DNA of 64,000 nt from Fen-178 sp963722575 (GCA_963722575.1 CAVRNR010000003.1:434001-498000); one strand, 5' to 3'; positions 34,555 to 43,466 are shown, counted from the stretch's first letter. Notes: generated from the sequence alone by a model not told the origin. A program made the numbers and translations.

Positions 34555-37449
34555 ATGCGTAGAACGGCAATCTGCCTCTTTGTTGCCCTGACGCTTTCGG
34601 CCGCCGGCAAGAAGCCCGCCAAAGCGCCGGTGCCGGTCCCGGCCGCCGCACCTCGGAAAAACGACGAGGGGTACACGGCCAAGATCCACCAGTACACCAC
34701 CGAGCCGTTTTTCCTGACGGAGCTGGTGGACCATCTGCCCGCCTCCGCTAGCGTGCCTACGCCGGAGAAGGTGCTGGGGTACGCCATCGGCACGCCCAAC
34801 AAGCTCACTTATACGAAGGACATCTACCGCTACATGCGGGAGCTCGAGAAGGCCTCCAAGCGGGTCAAGGTGTTTGCCATCGGCCACTCGGAAGAAGGCC
34901 GCGAAATCATCCTGGTGGCGGTCTCGGACGAGGGCAACATTGCCAAACTCGACCATTACAAGGAACTCACCGCGCGCCTCGCGGACCCGCGCCGGACGCC
35001 TCAGCCGGAGGCGGACCAACTGATCGCCGAGGCGCTGCCGTTTTACTGGGCCTCGGGCAGCATCCATTCGCCCGAGGCCGGCTCGCCCGAGATGCTGATG
35101 GAACTGGCGTACCGGCTGGCGGTGGAAGAATCGCCGCTGGTCGAGAACATCCGCAGGAATTCGATTGTGCTGATCACGCCGGTCTCCGAAGCCGATGGCC
35201 GCGACCGCGCCGTGGACGTGTACAACTACCGCAAGGCCAACCCGGCGAAGACGGCGCCCACGCAAATCTACTGGGGCAAGTACGTGGCGCACGACAACAA
35301 TCGCGATGGGTTGGGCATGGCGCTGGCGCTGACCCGCACCATGATGAGCGCGTTCCTCGAATACCACCCCACCGTCCTGCACGATCTGCACGAATCGCAG
35401 CCATTTCTTTACGTATCCACCGGCATGGGCCCTTACAATGCGTGGCTCGACCCGCTGGTGATCGACGAGTGGCAGAAAATGGCGTACGTGGACGTCGAGG
35501 AGATGACCAAGCGCGGCGTGCCGGGCGTGTGGACGCACGGGTATTACGACGGATGGGCGCCCAACTACATGTTCTACGTGGCCAATGGGCACAACTCCAT
35601 CGGACGGTTCTATGAGACGTTTGGCGGCTTTGGCGCGGATACCGGCGAACGCACCGTGCCGGCGAGCGCCACCAGCCGGACCTGGTACCGCCCCAACCCG
35701 CCGCTGCCGCGGGTGAACTGGTCGCTCCGCGACAACATCAATCTGCAGCAGAGCGCCCTGCTGATCTCGATGAACAACGTGGCGGCCAATCGCCGGGAAT
35801 TCCTCGGCAACTTTTATCTGAAGAGCAGGCGAAGCGTGGACAAGGCCAGGAATGAAGGACCGGCGGCATGGGTGATTCCCGGTGACGATCCCCGTCCCGG
35901 GGAGTGCGCGAAGGTGGTCAACCTGCTGCGCCTGCAAGGCGTCGAGGTCGATCGTCTGGCGAGCGACACCGAAGTCGCGGTGGGGCAGGATGGGACGAAG
36001 CGGAAGTTCGCCGCCGGCAGCTACGTGGTCCGCATGGATCAGCCTTACAGCCGCATGGCGGACATGCTGCTCGACACGCAGTATTACAACGTCGGCGATC
36101 CGCCGCCATACGACGACACCGGATGGACCGTGGGACCGCTGCACAACATCACCACGGTGCGGGTGGCGAAGCCCGACATTCTGCAAGCGTCCATGACGCT
36201 GCTGGTGGAAGCGGCCAAGCCCGCCGGCAAAGTCGCGGGACCGGTTTCGGCTGCGGCCTACCTCATCAATCACAACGCCGACAACACGTTGGCCACCTTC
36301 CGTTTCAAACTGAAGGACGTCAAAATGTTCGCCGCCGAAGATGCCTTCAAGTCCGGGGACCGCGGTTTCGCCGCCGGCTCGTTCATCGTCAAGACGGAAG
36401 GCAATCCGGACGGCCTGCGCGCGCGGCTGGAGAGCGCCGCGGCGGCCCTCGGGATTGCCATCTATGCTTCAGCCGAAGTTCCCAAGGTTGCCATGCACGA
36501 GCTGGCGGCTCCGCGCATCGCGCTGGTGCATACCTGGACCAACACCCAGAACGAGGGCTGGTTCCGGGTGGCTTTCGACCGCCTGCAAATCCCCTACGAT
36601 TACATTTCCGACCAGAAGCTGAAGGCGACGGCCAACCTGCGCGACAGGTGGGACGTGATTCTGTTCGGCCCGGTGGGTGGGACCGCGCAGCGCATCGTCA
36701 ACGGCCTGCCCATGCGCGGCGATCCGATCCCATGGAAGAAAACCGACCTTACGCCCAACCTGGGCGGCTCCCCTGACACCACCGATGACATGCGCGGCGG
36801 CATGGGACTCGAGGGGCTGGTGAACGTGGCCCGGTTCATCGATGCGGGCGGCCTTTTCATCACCATCACCGGAAACGCGTCGATTCCCATCGATTACGGA
36901 ATCATCGAGGGCGTCGCCATCGCCAGCACGCCGCAGTTGCGCGCCAGCGGCAGCGTGATCGACGCGGTGATCGCCGATAAGCGCAGCCCGATTGCCTATG
37001 GTTACGGCGACAAGCTGGCCGTGTACTTCAACCAGTCGCCCGTGTTTTCAGTGGGTGCGGGCGGCGGCGGAACGGCAGGCTCCAACCGTCCGACCGGCCG
37101 CGGGACGCTGACCGATCCCGACATCCCGCAAGGACGCCCCTTGCAGATGGCTTCTCCGCCGGCCGGGCCGGCCGTGCAAGCGGATGTTTTCGGCCGCGGC
37201 GCTCCGTTACCGCCGGAGCTGAGGCCCCGCGTGGTGGTGCGGTTCGCCGGGGAGAAAGACCTGCTGGTTTCCGGCATGCTGGCGGGCGGCTCCGAGCTGG
37301 CCAATCAAGCCGCGGTGGTGGACGTTCCGCGCGGCCAAGGCCACGTGTTGTTGTTCGCCAACAATCCGATGTGGCGCAATGAGACGCAGGGCAGCTACTT
37401 TCTGCTCTTCAACGCCATGCTGAATTTCGACCACCTGGGGGTAAGGTAG
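34555..37449 (+). CDS. M14-type zinc carboxypeptidase, large secreted form
   Basis: The product of about 964 residues starts with a signal peptide (RRTAICLFVALTLSAAGKK). The catalytic domain (about 70-370) has GHSEEGREI, the zinc pair H170/E173 in SIHSPEAGS, a YNYRKAN stretch and a third candidate zinc ligand in HDLHES near residue 278, as in M14 peptidases. The remaining 550 residues include a long substrate or protein interaction region and a Gly/Pro-rich stretch. It probably trims peptides or peptidoglycan stems outside the membrane. ATG codons at 34543 and 34555 are both possible; I prefer the latter. Confidence 0.8.
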   Translation: MRRTAICLFVALTLSAAGKKPAKAPVPVPAAAPRKNDEGYTAKIHQYTTEPFFLTELVDHLPASASVPTPEKVLGYAIGTPNKLTYTKDIYRYMRELEKASKRVKVFAIGHSEEGREIILVAVSDEGNIAKLDHYKELTARLADPRRTPQPEADQLIAEALPFYWASGSIHSPEAGSPEMLMELAYRLAVEESPLVENIRRNSIVLITPVSEADGRDRAVDVYNYRKANPAKTAPTQIYWGKYVAHDNNRDGLGMALALTRTMMSAFLEYHPTVLHDLHESQPFLYVSTGMGPYNAWLDPLVIDEWQKMAYVDVEEMTKRGVPGVWTHGYYDGWAPNYMFYVANGHNSIGRFYETFGGFGADTGERTVPASATSRTWYRPNPPLPRVNWSLRDNINLQQSALLISMNNVAANRREFLGNFYLKSRRSVDKARNEGPAAWVIPGDDPRPGECAKVVNLLRLQGVEVDRLASDTEVAVGQDGTKRKFAAGSYVVRMDQPYSRMADMLLDTQYYNVGDPPPYDDTGWTVGPLHNITTVRVAKPDILQASMTLLVEAAKPAGKVAGPVSAAAYLINHNADNTLATFRFKLKDVKMFAAEDAFKSGDRGFAAGSFIVKTEGNPDGLRARLESAAAALGIAIYASAEVPKVAMHELAAPRIALVHTWTNTQNEGWFRVAFDRLQIPYDYISDQKLKATANLRDRWDVILFGPVGGTAQRIVNGLPMRGDPIPWKKTDLTPNLGGSPDTTDDMRGGMGLEGLVNVARFIDAGGLFITITGNASIPIDYGIIEGVAIASTPQLRASGSVIDAVIADKRSPIAYGYGDKLAVYFNQSPVFSVGAGGGGTAGSNRPTGRGTLTDPDIPQGRPLQMASPPAGPAVQADVFGRGAPLPPELRPRVVVRFAGEKDLLVSGMLAGGSELANQAAVVDVPRGQGHVLLFANNPMWRNETQGSYFLLFNAMLNFDHLGVR

Positions 37450-37505
37450 AAAAAAGGGGACAGACGCATTTTCCGCGGCGGAAAATGCGTCTGTCCCCTT
37501 TTTTC
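37449..37505. terminator. 57-bp perfect inverted repeat acting as bidirectional terminator
   Basis: Two 28-base arms (37449-37476 and 37478-37505) are exact reverse complements with a single central base. Each arm ends in a run of A, so both strands read a GC-rich hairpin followed by T6. The element fills all the space between the stop of the M14 gene and the stop of the convergent GH105 gene. A one-arm relative lies at 24103-24124. Confidence 0.88.
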
Positions 37506-37506
37506 T

Positions 37507-38592
37507 TTACCGCAGCAGAGCCGAGGCGCTCCACAACACCGGCGCCTGGCCGTGAAAGTCGCCGGTCATGCGCGGGCGCGTCAGGTAGTAATTCAGATCG
37601 TTGAGCTTATTGGTGCCCGCGCAGACGCTGGTGACGTCCGCATGCTGGTCGATATAGCCGGTCAGCGCGAGCCAGGCCTGGCGAGCCGCGGGGCCGTACG
37701 TTTTGGCATCGAGCCAGCCGTTCTTGACGCCGCTGACCATGGCGAAAGTGAACATGCCCGTGCTGGAAGTTTCCGGCCATGCCTCCGGATGATCGATGAG
37801 CTGACGCCACATGCCGTCCTTGCCCTGGAACTCGAGCAGCGACTTCATCATCTTCCGGTAGCCCTCCAGAATGCGCGCGCGGCGCGGATGGTCCTGGGGA
37901 AGCGAGCGCAGCAACTCAGCCATCCCGGCGGCAATCCAACCGTCGCCGCGCCCCCAGAAGAACGGGACATCCTGAGCATGGTAGAACAGCCCGTTGGGCT
38001 GCTGAAGCTTGTCCAGGTATGCCACCATTTCCAGGGCCGAGCGGTCGATGTACTTGGCGTCGCCGGTGGCACGGTACGCTTGCACCTGCAGGGCCGTAAT
38101 CATGTACATGTCGTCGATCCAAAAGCGGGTCTCGCTGGTCAGCCCATCCGGTGTGGGATCGCTCCATTGCCGGTCGGCGATGGCCTTGCCCATGTCGAGG
38201 TATTTCTGCTCCTTGGTTTCGATGTATATCTCTAGAGGGACCACCCCGAAAACCGAATAGTCCACATGCCGCTCGGTGGGTACCAGCGCGGATTCCTCGG
38301 GCGTCATCAGCGGATCGAAACGTTTGATGAGACGGGCGGAAAGGTCCTTGTCGCCCGACAGTTGGGCGAAGGTCAAAGCTCCGTACCATGCGCAGACTTC
38401 CGGGTAGATGATGCGCCGCCGATCCTGGTGGGGGGACCCAACGAAGTGCTCCGCCACGCGCTTGCCGATTTCAGTGGGCGAACTTCGCGCCGGCCAGTTA
38501 GCAAAATCGGTCGATTGCGCCACGCTGGGGCGCACGGCCGCCAGGATCATCGTCCCGGCCACCAGTAGCGGTACTAGGGCTCGATAGTGCAT
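37507..38592 (-). CDS. GH88/GH105 unsaturated uronyl hydrolase
   Basis: The 361-residue protein has a signal peptide ending near SVAQ and the alpha-alpha barrel motifs of the YteR/YesR family: RFWIDDMYM near residue 157 with the catalytic Asp, FYHAQDVPFFWGRGDGW near residue 203, and MWRQLIDHPEAWPETSSTGMF near residue 262. It removes unsaturated uronic acids from pectin- or glycosaminoglycan-type oligosaccharides made by lyases. With GH79 two genes away it suggests use of uronic-acid polymers. Confidence 0.85.
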   Translation of the reverse strand: MHYRALVPLLVAGTMILAAVRPSVAQSTDFANWPARSSPTEIGKRVAEHFVGSPHQDRRRIIYPEVCAWYGALTFAQLSGDKDLSARLIKRFDPLMTPEESALVPTERHVDYSVFGVVPLEIYIETKEQKYLDMGKAIADRQWSDPTPDGLTSETRFWIDDMYMITALQVQAYRATGDAKYIDRSALEMVAYLDKLQQPNGLFYHAQDVPFFWGRGDGWIAAGMAELLRSLPQDHPRRARILEGYRKMMKSLLEFQGKDGMWRQLIDHPEAWPETSSTGMFTFAMVSGVKNGWLDAKTYGPAARQAWLALTGYIDQHADVTSVCAGTNKLNDLNYYLTRPRMTGDFHGQAPVLWSASALLR

Positions 38593-38659
38593 CGTGCATC
38601 GGTCTCCTTATCCACTATACCGATTTTTACTGGACTTCACAGTACTATAGTCTTGGAGA

Positions 38660-39220
38660 GTGCCGATTCCCCATCTTTTTTTGTTCGAGGACCCCTCCCG
38701 CAGGAACCAAGTGGGGGTAGTACTACACCGTCTGCCGCCGGTCTCGGGCGCGCCCGTCCGCATCCAAAGCGCGCACGCCCTGGGCGGGGTGCCCTCTGGG
38801 CCCCGCGGCGCAGTGCACGCCGGAACGTTTGTGCGGGAGCGCCGTATGGCGTTCGATTGCAGCCGGGCGGAGTTCCCGCGCATCTTCGTCCATGAGCTGT
38901 TTCACTTCGTCTGGGCGAGGTTGGGCAACCCGGCGCGCCACTCCTACGAGCGTCTGGTGAAGGCTGAATGGCGGGCGGGCGCGCGCGGCGAGTTGGGCTG
39001 GTCGGCGGAGTGGCGAAAACGCGCCCTCGCCGCCGGCGACGTCCGATCGCGTAGCCGCCGATGGCGGGAGTATTGCTCTGAGAGCTTCTGCGACACCGCC
39101 GCGTGGTTGTATTCCGGCGCCAGGCGCCACCGTGAGTTCACGCTCGCGGGCGCTAGCCGCCGCGCCCGCCGCCGCGCCTGGTTTGCGCAGCGGATCGAAT
39201 CCGGACGATTGTCGATATAA
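38660..39220 (+). CDS. Hypothetical HExxH-motif protein
   Basis: The 186-residue product contains FVHELFHFVWARLG at about residue 77, a HExxH zinc-peptidase motif, and SESFCDTAAWLY about 65 residues later, whose Glu could be a third ligand. The sequence is arginine-rich. A dispersed GC-rich repeat inserted at 38786 encodes GVPSGPRG in the N-terminal third. The start is GTG with GGAG very close. No signal peptide is seen. It may be a cytoplasmic metalloprotease, but this rests on the motif alone. Confidence 0.6.
   Translation: MPIPHLFLFEDPSRRNQVGVVLHRLPPVSGAPVRIQSAHALGGVPSGPRGAVHAGTFVRERRMAFDCSRAEFPRIFVHELFHFVWARLGNPARHSYERLVKAEWRAGARGELGWSAEWRKRALAAGDVRSRSRRWREYCSESFCDTAAWLYSGARRHREFTLAGASRRARRRAWFAQRIESGRLSI
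38786..38804. repeat. GC-rich 19-bp repeat inside a coding region
   Basis: This is an exact copy of the GGGGTGCCCTCTGGGCCCC repeat that occurs in the ABC-F gene at 27358. It keeps the frame open and adds a short Gly/Pro-rich segment. Confidence 0.75.
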
Positions 39221-39241
39221 TTGGATTGGGGAAAGGAATCT

Positions 39242-39835
39242 GTGTCCGCACGCCGCCTCTCGTCCGCTATCGCCATCGCTCTCCTGGCGGGGGGTCTCAT
39301 ATATTTCTGGTCTCCCGGGCCGCGTTCGGTAAGAACCGCGCCGGTCAAGCCGGACAAGGACCGCCATCAAGCCCCGGATTTTGCGCTGAAGGATGTGAAC
39401 GGCCAGACCGTTCGCCTCTCGGATTATCGCGGCAAAGTGGTGCTGCTGGATTTCTGGGCCACCTGGTGCGGCCCGTGCGAGATCGAGATCCCCTGGTTCA
39501 TGGACCTCGAGCGCAGAAACAAGGATAAAGGCTTCGCGGTGCTGGGCGTCTCCATGGACGATGATGGTTGGGAATCCGTGAAGCCGTTCCTTTCGCACTT
39601 GGGCGTGAACTACCGGGTGGTGATCGGCGACAGCGAAACGGCCCAGCTTTACGGCGGCGTGGATGCGCTGCCGACCACGTTCCTCATCGACCGGGACGGA
39701 AAGATCGCCGCCGTCCACGTGGGTCTTGTGGATCGGAAGGATTTCGAAGATGGTGTCGAACAGCTTTTGCAGTCTCCCGCGCCTGCCGCTGCTAGCCGCG
39801 CTGGTCTCGCTGCCGTTACTCTTCGCTCAGAGTAG
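39242..39835 (+). CDS. TlpA-like thioredoxin, membrane-anchored
   Basis: The 197-residue protein has an N-terminal anchor (IAIALLAGGLIYFW) and an AhpC/TSA-type thioredoxin fold with KVVLLDFWATWCGPCEIEIPWF, containing the CxxC of TlpA/ResA proteins, and GVDALPTTFLIDRDG with the cis-Pro. It should reduce disulfides in the periplasm. I chose the GTG at 39242, which has AAAGGA upstream. The next gene, a DsbD-alpha-like protein, overlaps it by 86 bases in another frame. Confidence 0.87.
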   Translation: MSARRLSSAIAIALLAGGLIYFWSPGPRSVRTAPVKPDKDRHQAPDFALKDVNGQTVRLSDYRGKVVLLDFWATWCGPCEIEIPWFMDLERRNKDKGFAVLGVSMDDDGWESVKPFLSHLGVNYRVVIGDSETAQLYGGVDALPTTFLIDRDGKIAAVHVGLVDRKDFEDGVEQLLQSPAPAAASRAGLAAVTLRSE

Positions 39836-40238
39836 CGGTTACCTGACGGTGGGCCAGCCTCGGCAGGTGGCCGGCAGGCGCAATGCCGCCGTCCAGGCGA
39901 AGATCCCGGTGTCCGTCCGCCCGGGGTTCCACGTCAACAGCAATACCCCCACCGAGGAATATCTCATCCCGCTGAAGCTGACGTGGACCGCCGCCGGCGC
40001 CCTCCAGAGCGGTTCGGTAACCTACCCGAAGCCCTCCATGGAGAAGTACGAGTTTGCGGAGAAGCCGCTCTCGGTCTTCACGGGCGACTTCGATTTGGTG
40101 GCCAACTTCAAGGTGGCGGCCAACGCCCCGGCCGGCCCCGGCGCGGCGGTGGGGAAACTGCATTACCAGGCGTGCAACGACCGCGCCTGCTTCCCGCCCA
40201 AGACGGTCGAGGTCACCGTTCCATATCAGATCCAGTAG
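39750..40238 (+). CDS. Secreted DsbD-alpha-like domain protein
   Basis: The 162-residue protein has a signal peptide ending at about LLFAQ and one immunoglobulin-like domain of the DsbD N-terminal (alpha) type. In DsbD this domain carries electrons from the membrane to periplasmic thioredoxins; its active Cys pair is seen here in YQACNDRACFPP. It stands alone without the DsbD membrane and gamma domains. An AAGGA Shine-Dalgarno lies eight bases before the ATG, within the upstream gene. Its 3' end overlaps the convergent aminotransferase gene. Confidence 0.8.
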   Translation: MVSNSFCSLPRLPLLAALVSLPLLFAQSSGYLTVGQPRQVAGRRNAAVQAKIPVSVRPGFHVNSNTPTEEYLIPLKLTWTAAGALQSGSVTYPKPSMEKYEFAEKPLSVFTGDFDLVANFKVAANAPAGPGAAVGKLHYQACNDRACFPPKTVEVTVPYQIQ

Positions 40239-41454
40239 GGGCCAGGCATGCCTGGCCCGCGCCCGATTTCAGAAACTGCCCGATGGACCGCGTAGCCTGG
40301 CGAATGCGGTGCTCGTTTTCCACCAGCGCGAAGCGCACGTACCCTTCGCCCAGAGGCCCGAAGCCGATGCCCGGTGACACGGCCACCTGCGCCTTCTCCA
40401 GCAGCAGTTTCGAAAACTCCAGCGAGCCGATTTCGCGAAACCGCTCCGGCACCGGCGCCCACAAGAACATGGTGCCCCGCGGTTTCTCCACCGCCCAGCC
40501 GGCCCGTTTCAGTCCGTCCACCAGCACGTCGCGCCTGTTCTGGTACACCGCGCAGATCTTCCGGGTATCTTCTTCGCATTCCCGTAGGGCGATGATGGAG
40601 GCGATCTGGATGGGTTGGAACACGCCGTAATCCAGGTAGCTCTTGATGCGCGCCAGCGCCGCGATCATCCTCGCGTTCCCCACGCAGTATCCCACCCGCC
40701 AGCCGGCCATGTTGTAGCTCTTGGACATGGAGAAGATCTCGACGGCCACTTCCTTGGCGCCTTCCACTTCGAGGATACTGGGTGGCTGGTAGCCGTCGAA
40801 GCCTAGGTCGGCGTAAGCGAAGTCGTGCACCACCAGCGTGCCATGCTGGCGCGCCAGACGCACGATCTGGCGGAAGTAATCCAGGTCCACGCATGTGGTG
40901 GTGGGGTTGTGCGGGAAGGAAATCAGCAGCAGCTTCGGTTTTCGCGAGCCGTTGCGGTACAGGTCCTCGAGGCCGTTCAGAAAAGTGGCCGCGTCCGGCA
41001 TGGGCAGCATCTCGGCCTGGCCCTCCGCCATGATCACCCCGTACTGGTGGATGGGATATGCGGGGTTCGGCGAAACCACCACGTCCCCCGGCCCAACAGT
41101 GGCAAACAGCAGGTGCGCCAGCGCGTCCTTCGCTCCCATGGTGACGATGGCTTCCTTGTCGGGGTCGAGTTCCACGCCGTAGTTGGCCTGGTACCGCCGG
41201 GTGATCTCCTCGCGCAGCCTCGGAATGCCCCTGGATTGCGAGTAGCGATGGTTGCGCGCATTGCGCGCCGCTTCGACCAGCTTGCTCACTACCACGCCCG
41301 GGGTGCCGCCGTCGGGGTTCCCCATCCCCAGATCGATGACGTCGATCTGGGCGGCGCGTGCCCGCGCGCGCATTTCATTGATGACGGCGAAAACGTAGGG
41401 CGGCAGCTTCCGGATGCGATAGAACTCCTCGGGATTTTCGGGCATGATGCCCAT
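40213..41454 (-). CDS. PLP aminotransferase, AlaC-like
   Basis: The 413-residue protein is a class I/II aminotransferase with the pattern of glutamate-pyruvate aminotransferase AlaC/YfdZ: YRIRKLPPYVFAVINEMR at the start, IDLGMGNPDGGTP near residue 40, FPHNPTTTCVD, VVHDFAYADLGFDGY, and SMSKSYNMAGWRVGY with the Schiff-base Lys near residue 245. It interconverts pyruvate and alanine. A start three codons later (41445) is possible. Its final residues are read through a palindromic repeat at 40235-40258, so the C-terminus may be repeat-derived. Confidence 0.88.
   Translation of the reverse strand: MGIMPENPEEFYRIRKLPPYVFAVINEMRARARAAQIDVIDLGMGNPDGGTPGVVVSKLVEAARNARNHRYSQSRGIPRLREEITRRYQANYGVELDPDKEAIVTMGAKDALAHLLFATVGPGDVVVSPNPAYPIHQYGVIMAEGQAEMLPMPDAATFLNGLEDLYRNGSRKPKLLLISFPHNPTTTCVDLDYFRQIVRLARQHGTLVVHDFAYADLGFDGYQPPSILEVEGAKEVAVEIFSMSKSYNMAGWRVGYCVGNARMIAALARIKSYLDYGVFQPIQIASIIALRECEEDTRKICAVYQNRRDVLVDGLKRAGWAVEKPRGTMFLWAPVPERFREIGSLEFSKLLLEKAQVAVSPGIGFGPLGEGYVRFALVENEHRIRQATRSIGQFLKSGAGQACLAPTGSDMER
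40235..40258. repeat. Palindromic repeat, family copy 1
   Basis: A perfect palindromic core GGGCCAGGCATGCCTGGCCC (40239-40258) preceded by GTAG. It lies across the overlapping ends of the two convergent genes. Related copies are at 41505-41532 and 43467-43494. Confidence 0.8.
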
Positions 41455-41504
41455 TTTACGATAAGCCGCCGGCGCTACAGGCGCTCAGCGGTCGCGGGAG
41501 CGGT

Positions 41505-41532
41505 GTAGGGGCCGGGCATGCCCGGCCCCTAC
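41505..41532. repeat. Palindromic repeat, family copy 2
   Basis: A 28-base perfect palindrome with core GGGGCCGGGCATGCCCGG and flanks GTA/TAC. It covers the end of the hypothetical gene to its right and the space before the aminotransferase gene. Confidence 0.85.
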
Positions 41533-41867
41533 CGGCCGTGGGGCGTGTTCTCGAGCTTTTGCAATATGGCGGTCTTATGTTCGCTGCCATCCAGGTCCTG
41601 GATGATGAGGTGTCTCCTGGTCACTGCGAACCGCATGGGCACGTGCAGGTCCAGCTTCAGCGGCTCATCGGAAAGCACCATGTATCGGGCAGTGCCCCCT
41701 CGCACCCTATAGATAAACTGGTTCTGAAAAGTGTCGCGGCCGGCAGGGACAGTCCTTCTTGAAACTAATATGCCTTCCTGCCAGACTCGATCGCGGGCAG
41801 TGGCCCCTGTCATCCACTGGGTCAGACCCAAGAGGGCGACACCGATTAGGATCCCCCGCCTTGTCAT
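41529..41867 (-). CDS. Small secreted hypothetical protein
   Basis: The 112-residue product begins MTRRGILIGVALLGLTQWMTGATA, a signal peptide, and then contains RDRVWQEGILVSRRTV and a beta-rich region (ARYMVLSDEPLKLDL, RFAVTRRHLIIQDLDG). The stop lies inside a palindromic repeat. I do not recognise a family, although small secreted proteins of this build are frequent in Acidobacteria. Confidence 0.65.
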   Translation of the reverse strand: MTRRGILIGVALLGLTQWMTGATARDRVWQEGILVSRRTVPAGRDTFQNQFIYRVRGGTARYMVLSDEPLKLDLHVPMRFAVTRRHLIIQDLDGSEHKTAILQKLENTPHGR

Positions 41868-41959
41868 CTCGGTATTCCTTGCTACCTTGATTCTAAGCCA
41901 TTATCGACGAATCGGCGATACTATCTTCTGGCTATGCGGAGAATCGGCTGGCGACGGTC

Positions 41960-43318
41960 CTACTGCATGGTCGGCTTCTTGCGCGGCCGGGAGATGCGCT
42001 TCTTGGCGCCGGGTTCCCCGGAGGTCTTGCGTGGCGCCCGGGGGCGTCGCTGAGGCTTGGGCGGGGCCTCGGGAATGGGGATCTCGCCGGTAGCGGTGGG
42101 CTGGCCGGGCACCAGCGGCTGCGGCTCGTCCTCCTCTTCTTCCTCGTAGGCCGCGGCCACCGGTTCCGGCTCGGGCGGTGGCGCGGGCGGATGGAATTCG
42201 GAGCCCAGGTAGACGATGAGGCCCCTCTCTTCGTCGGCCTGGTTGCGCACCAGGCCTTTATCCTGCGCATAGTTCAATAGCTCGCTGAACTCCTGGAAAC
42301 CGTACTCCCGCCAATCCAGTTTGGGCTGCTCCTGGCGCACCCATTCGGCCAGTTCGTCGGCCAGCGAGCCGTTGTCCACCTCCAGGCGGTGCGTTTCCAG
42401 CACGTCGCGCAGCAGGGGGATGGCCTCCTCGGGCTTGTGACCCGGCTTTTCGGGAGCGCCGCCGCCGCCCTTCATGCGGATCATGTAGCGGCCTTCGCCG
42501 CCGGTGACCTCGACAAAGTCGGCCTTCTGCAGCTTCTCGACGAAATCGGTGAATGAGCCGGCGCCGTACGCCTTCTCGTTGAACGTGGAGTCGAGCTGCA
42601 GCATGGTGGATTTCAGCAGGCCGAGCTGCGGGCGCACTTCGCGCCGCTCCAGCACGCCCAGCGCGCGCTCCACCAGCGGCATGGACTGGGCCAGATCGAG
42701 CGCCACCCGCTTGTGCGCCTGGCGCTGCTGCTGTTGCTGATGTTGCTGTGGTTGTGGTTGCTGCTGTTGCGGCGGTTGCTGCTGCGGCTGTTGCTGCTGC
42801 TGTTGCTGCTGCTGCGGCTGTTGCTGCTGGTGTCCGGAGCGCGTCCGCGGCTCGTCGATGATGGATTCATAAGCCACGAACTCGTGGCAGTTCTTCTGCA
42901 GAATGGTGCTGGTGAAGGCGCGGCCGCCAACGACGAAGACGCGCTTGTCGTACTGCTTCAGCTTGTTGACCAGCGCGATGAAATCGCTGTCGCCGCTGAC
43001 GATGGCGAAAGCGTTGATGTGGTCGTGAGTGAAGGCCATCTCGAGCGCGTCGAGGGCCAGGTTGATGTCGGCGCCGTTCTTGTCGCCGCGCGGCGAGGGG
43101 TCGCGCTGGACCATCTGCACGGCGTGCTCGGAAAGCGCGCGCGTGGCGGAATCCTGCCTTCCCCAGTTGGCGTAAGCGAACTTGGTAACGATTTCCCCGC
43201 GTTCTTTTAGCGCGTCCAGCACGGCCGCCACGTCGAATTCGCGGTGCAGCGTGGACTTGACGCCGATTTCGATATTGTCGAAATCGATGAACACGGCGAT
43301 CTTGAGTTTTTGTTCCAT
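41960..43318 (-). CDS. NYN-domain protein with polyglutamine tract and two OST-HTH/LOTUS-like domains
   Basis: This 452-residue protein has an N-terminal NYN/LabA-type nuclease domain: IAVFIDFDN at residues 7-15, GDKNGADINLALDALEMAF with a second Asp cluster, and AIVSGDSDFIALVNKLKQYDK. Residues of about 163-203 are almost all Gln with a few Pro and His. Two OST-HTH/LOTUS-like domains follow (about 203-290 and 300-385), and a Pro/Glu-rich then basic tail ends in RPRKKPTMQ. The layout suggests an RNA-binding endoribonuclease. I chose the ATG at 43318, with AAGGA upstream; a longer frame reaches 43441. Confidence 0.85.
   Translation of the reverse strand: MEQKLKIAVFIDFDNIEIGVKSTLHREFDVAAVLDALKERGEIVTKFAYANWGRQDSATRALSEHAVQMVQRDPSPRGDKNGADINLALDALEMAFTHDHINAFAIVSGDSDFIALVNKLKQYDKRVFVVGGRAFTSTILQKNCHEFVAYESIIDEPRTRSGHQQQQPQQQQQQQQQPQQQPPQQQQPQPQQHQQQQQRQAHKRVALDLAQSMPLVERALGVLERREVRPQLGLLKSTMLQLDSTFNEKAYGAGSFTDFVEKLQKADFVEVTGGEGRYMIRMKGGGGAPEKPGHKPEEAIPLLRDVLETHRLEVDNGSLADELAEWVRQEQPKLDWREYGFQEFSELLNYAQDKGLVRNQADEERGLIVYLGSEFHPPAPPPEPEPVAAAYEEEEEDEPQPLVPGQPTATGEIPIPEAPPKPQRRPRAPRKTSGEPGAKKRISRPRKKPTMQ
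42724..42829 (-). repeat. CAG/CAA-type triplet repeat encoding polyglutamine
   Basis: About 106 bases of CAG, CAA, CAC and CCG triplets on the minus strand encode a Gln-rich linker. The triplets are mixed (CAG and CAA), which lowers the chance that it is a simple recent slippage. The tract separates the NYN domain from the OST-HTH domains. Confidence 0.85.
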
Positions 43319-43466
43319 TTTGAATTCCTTAAATCCGGCTCCGTGTGCACCGGACCGCGAGGTCCTGCGCGCCTGGAAAGCCGCGGGTCCGCTGGCGGGC
43401 GAACCGTCCGCCGGCGGAGTAGCTACGTTCGATAGCCTCATGCGTAGTTTATCCTAATTCAGCGCC

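Noticed and set aside
42713..43210. Plus-strand poly-leucine protein
   Set aside because: It is the complement of the polyglutamine tract of the NYN gene.
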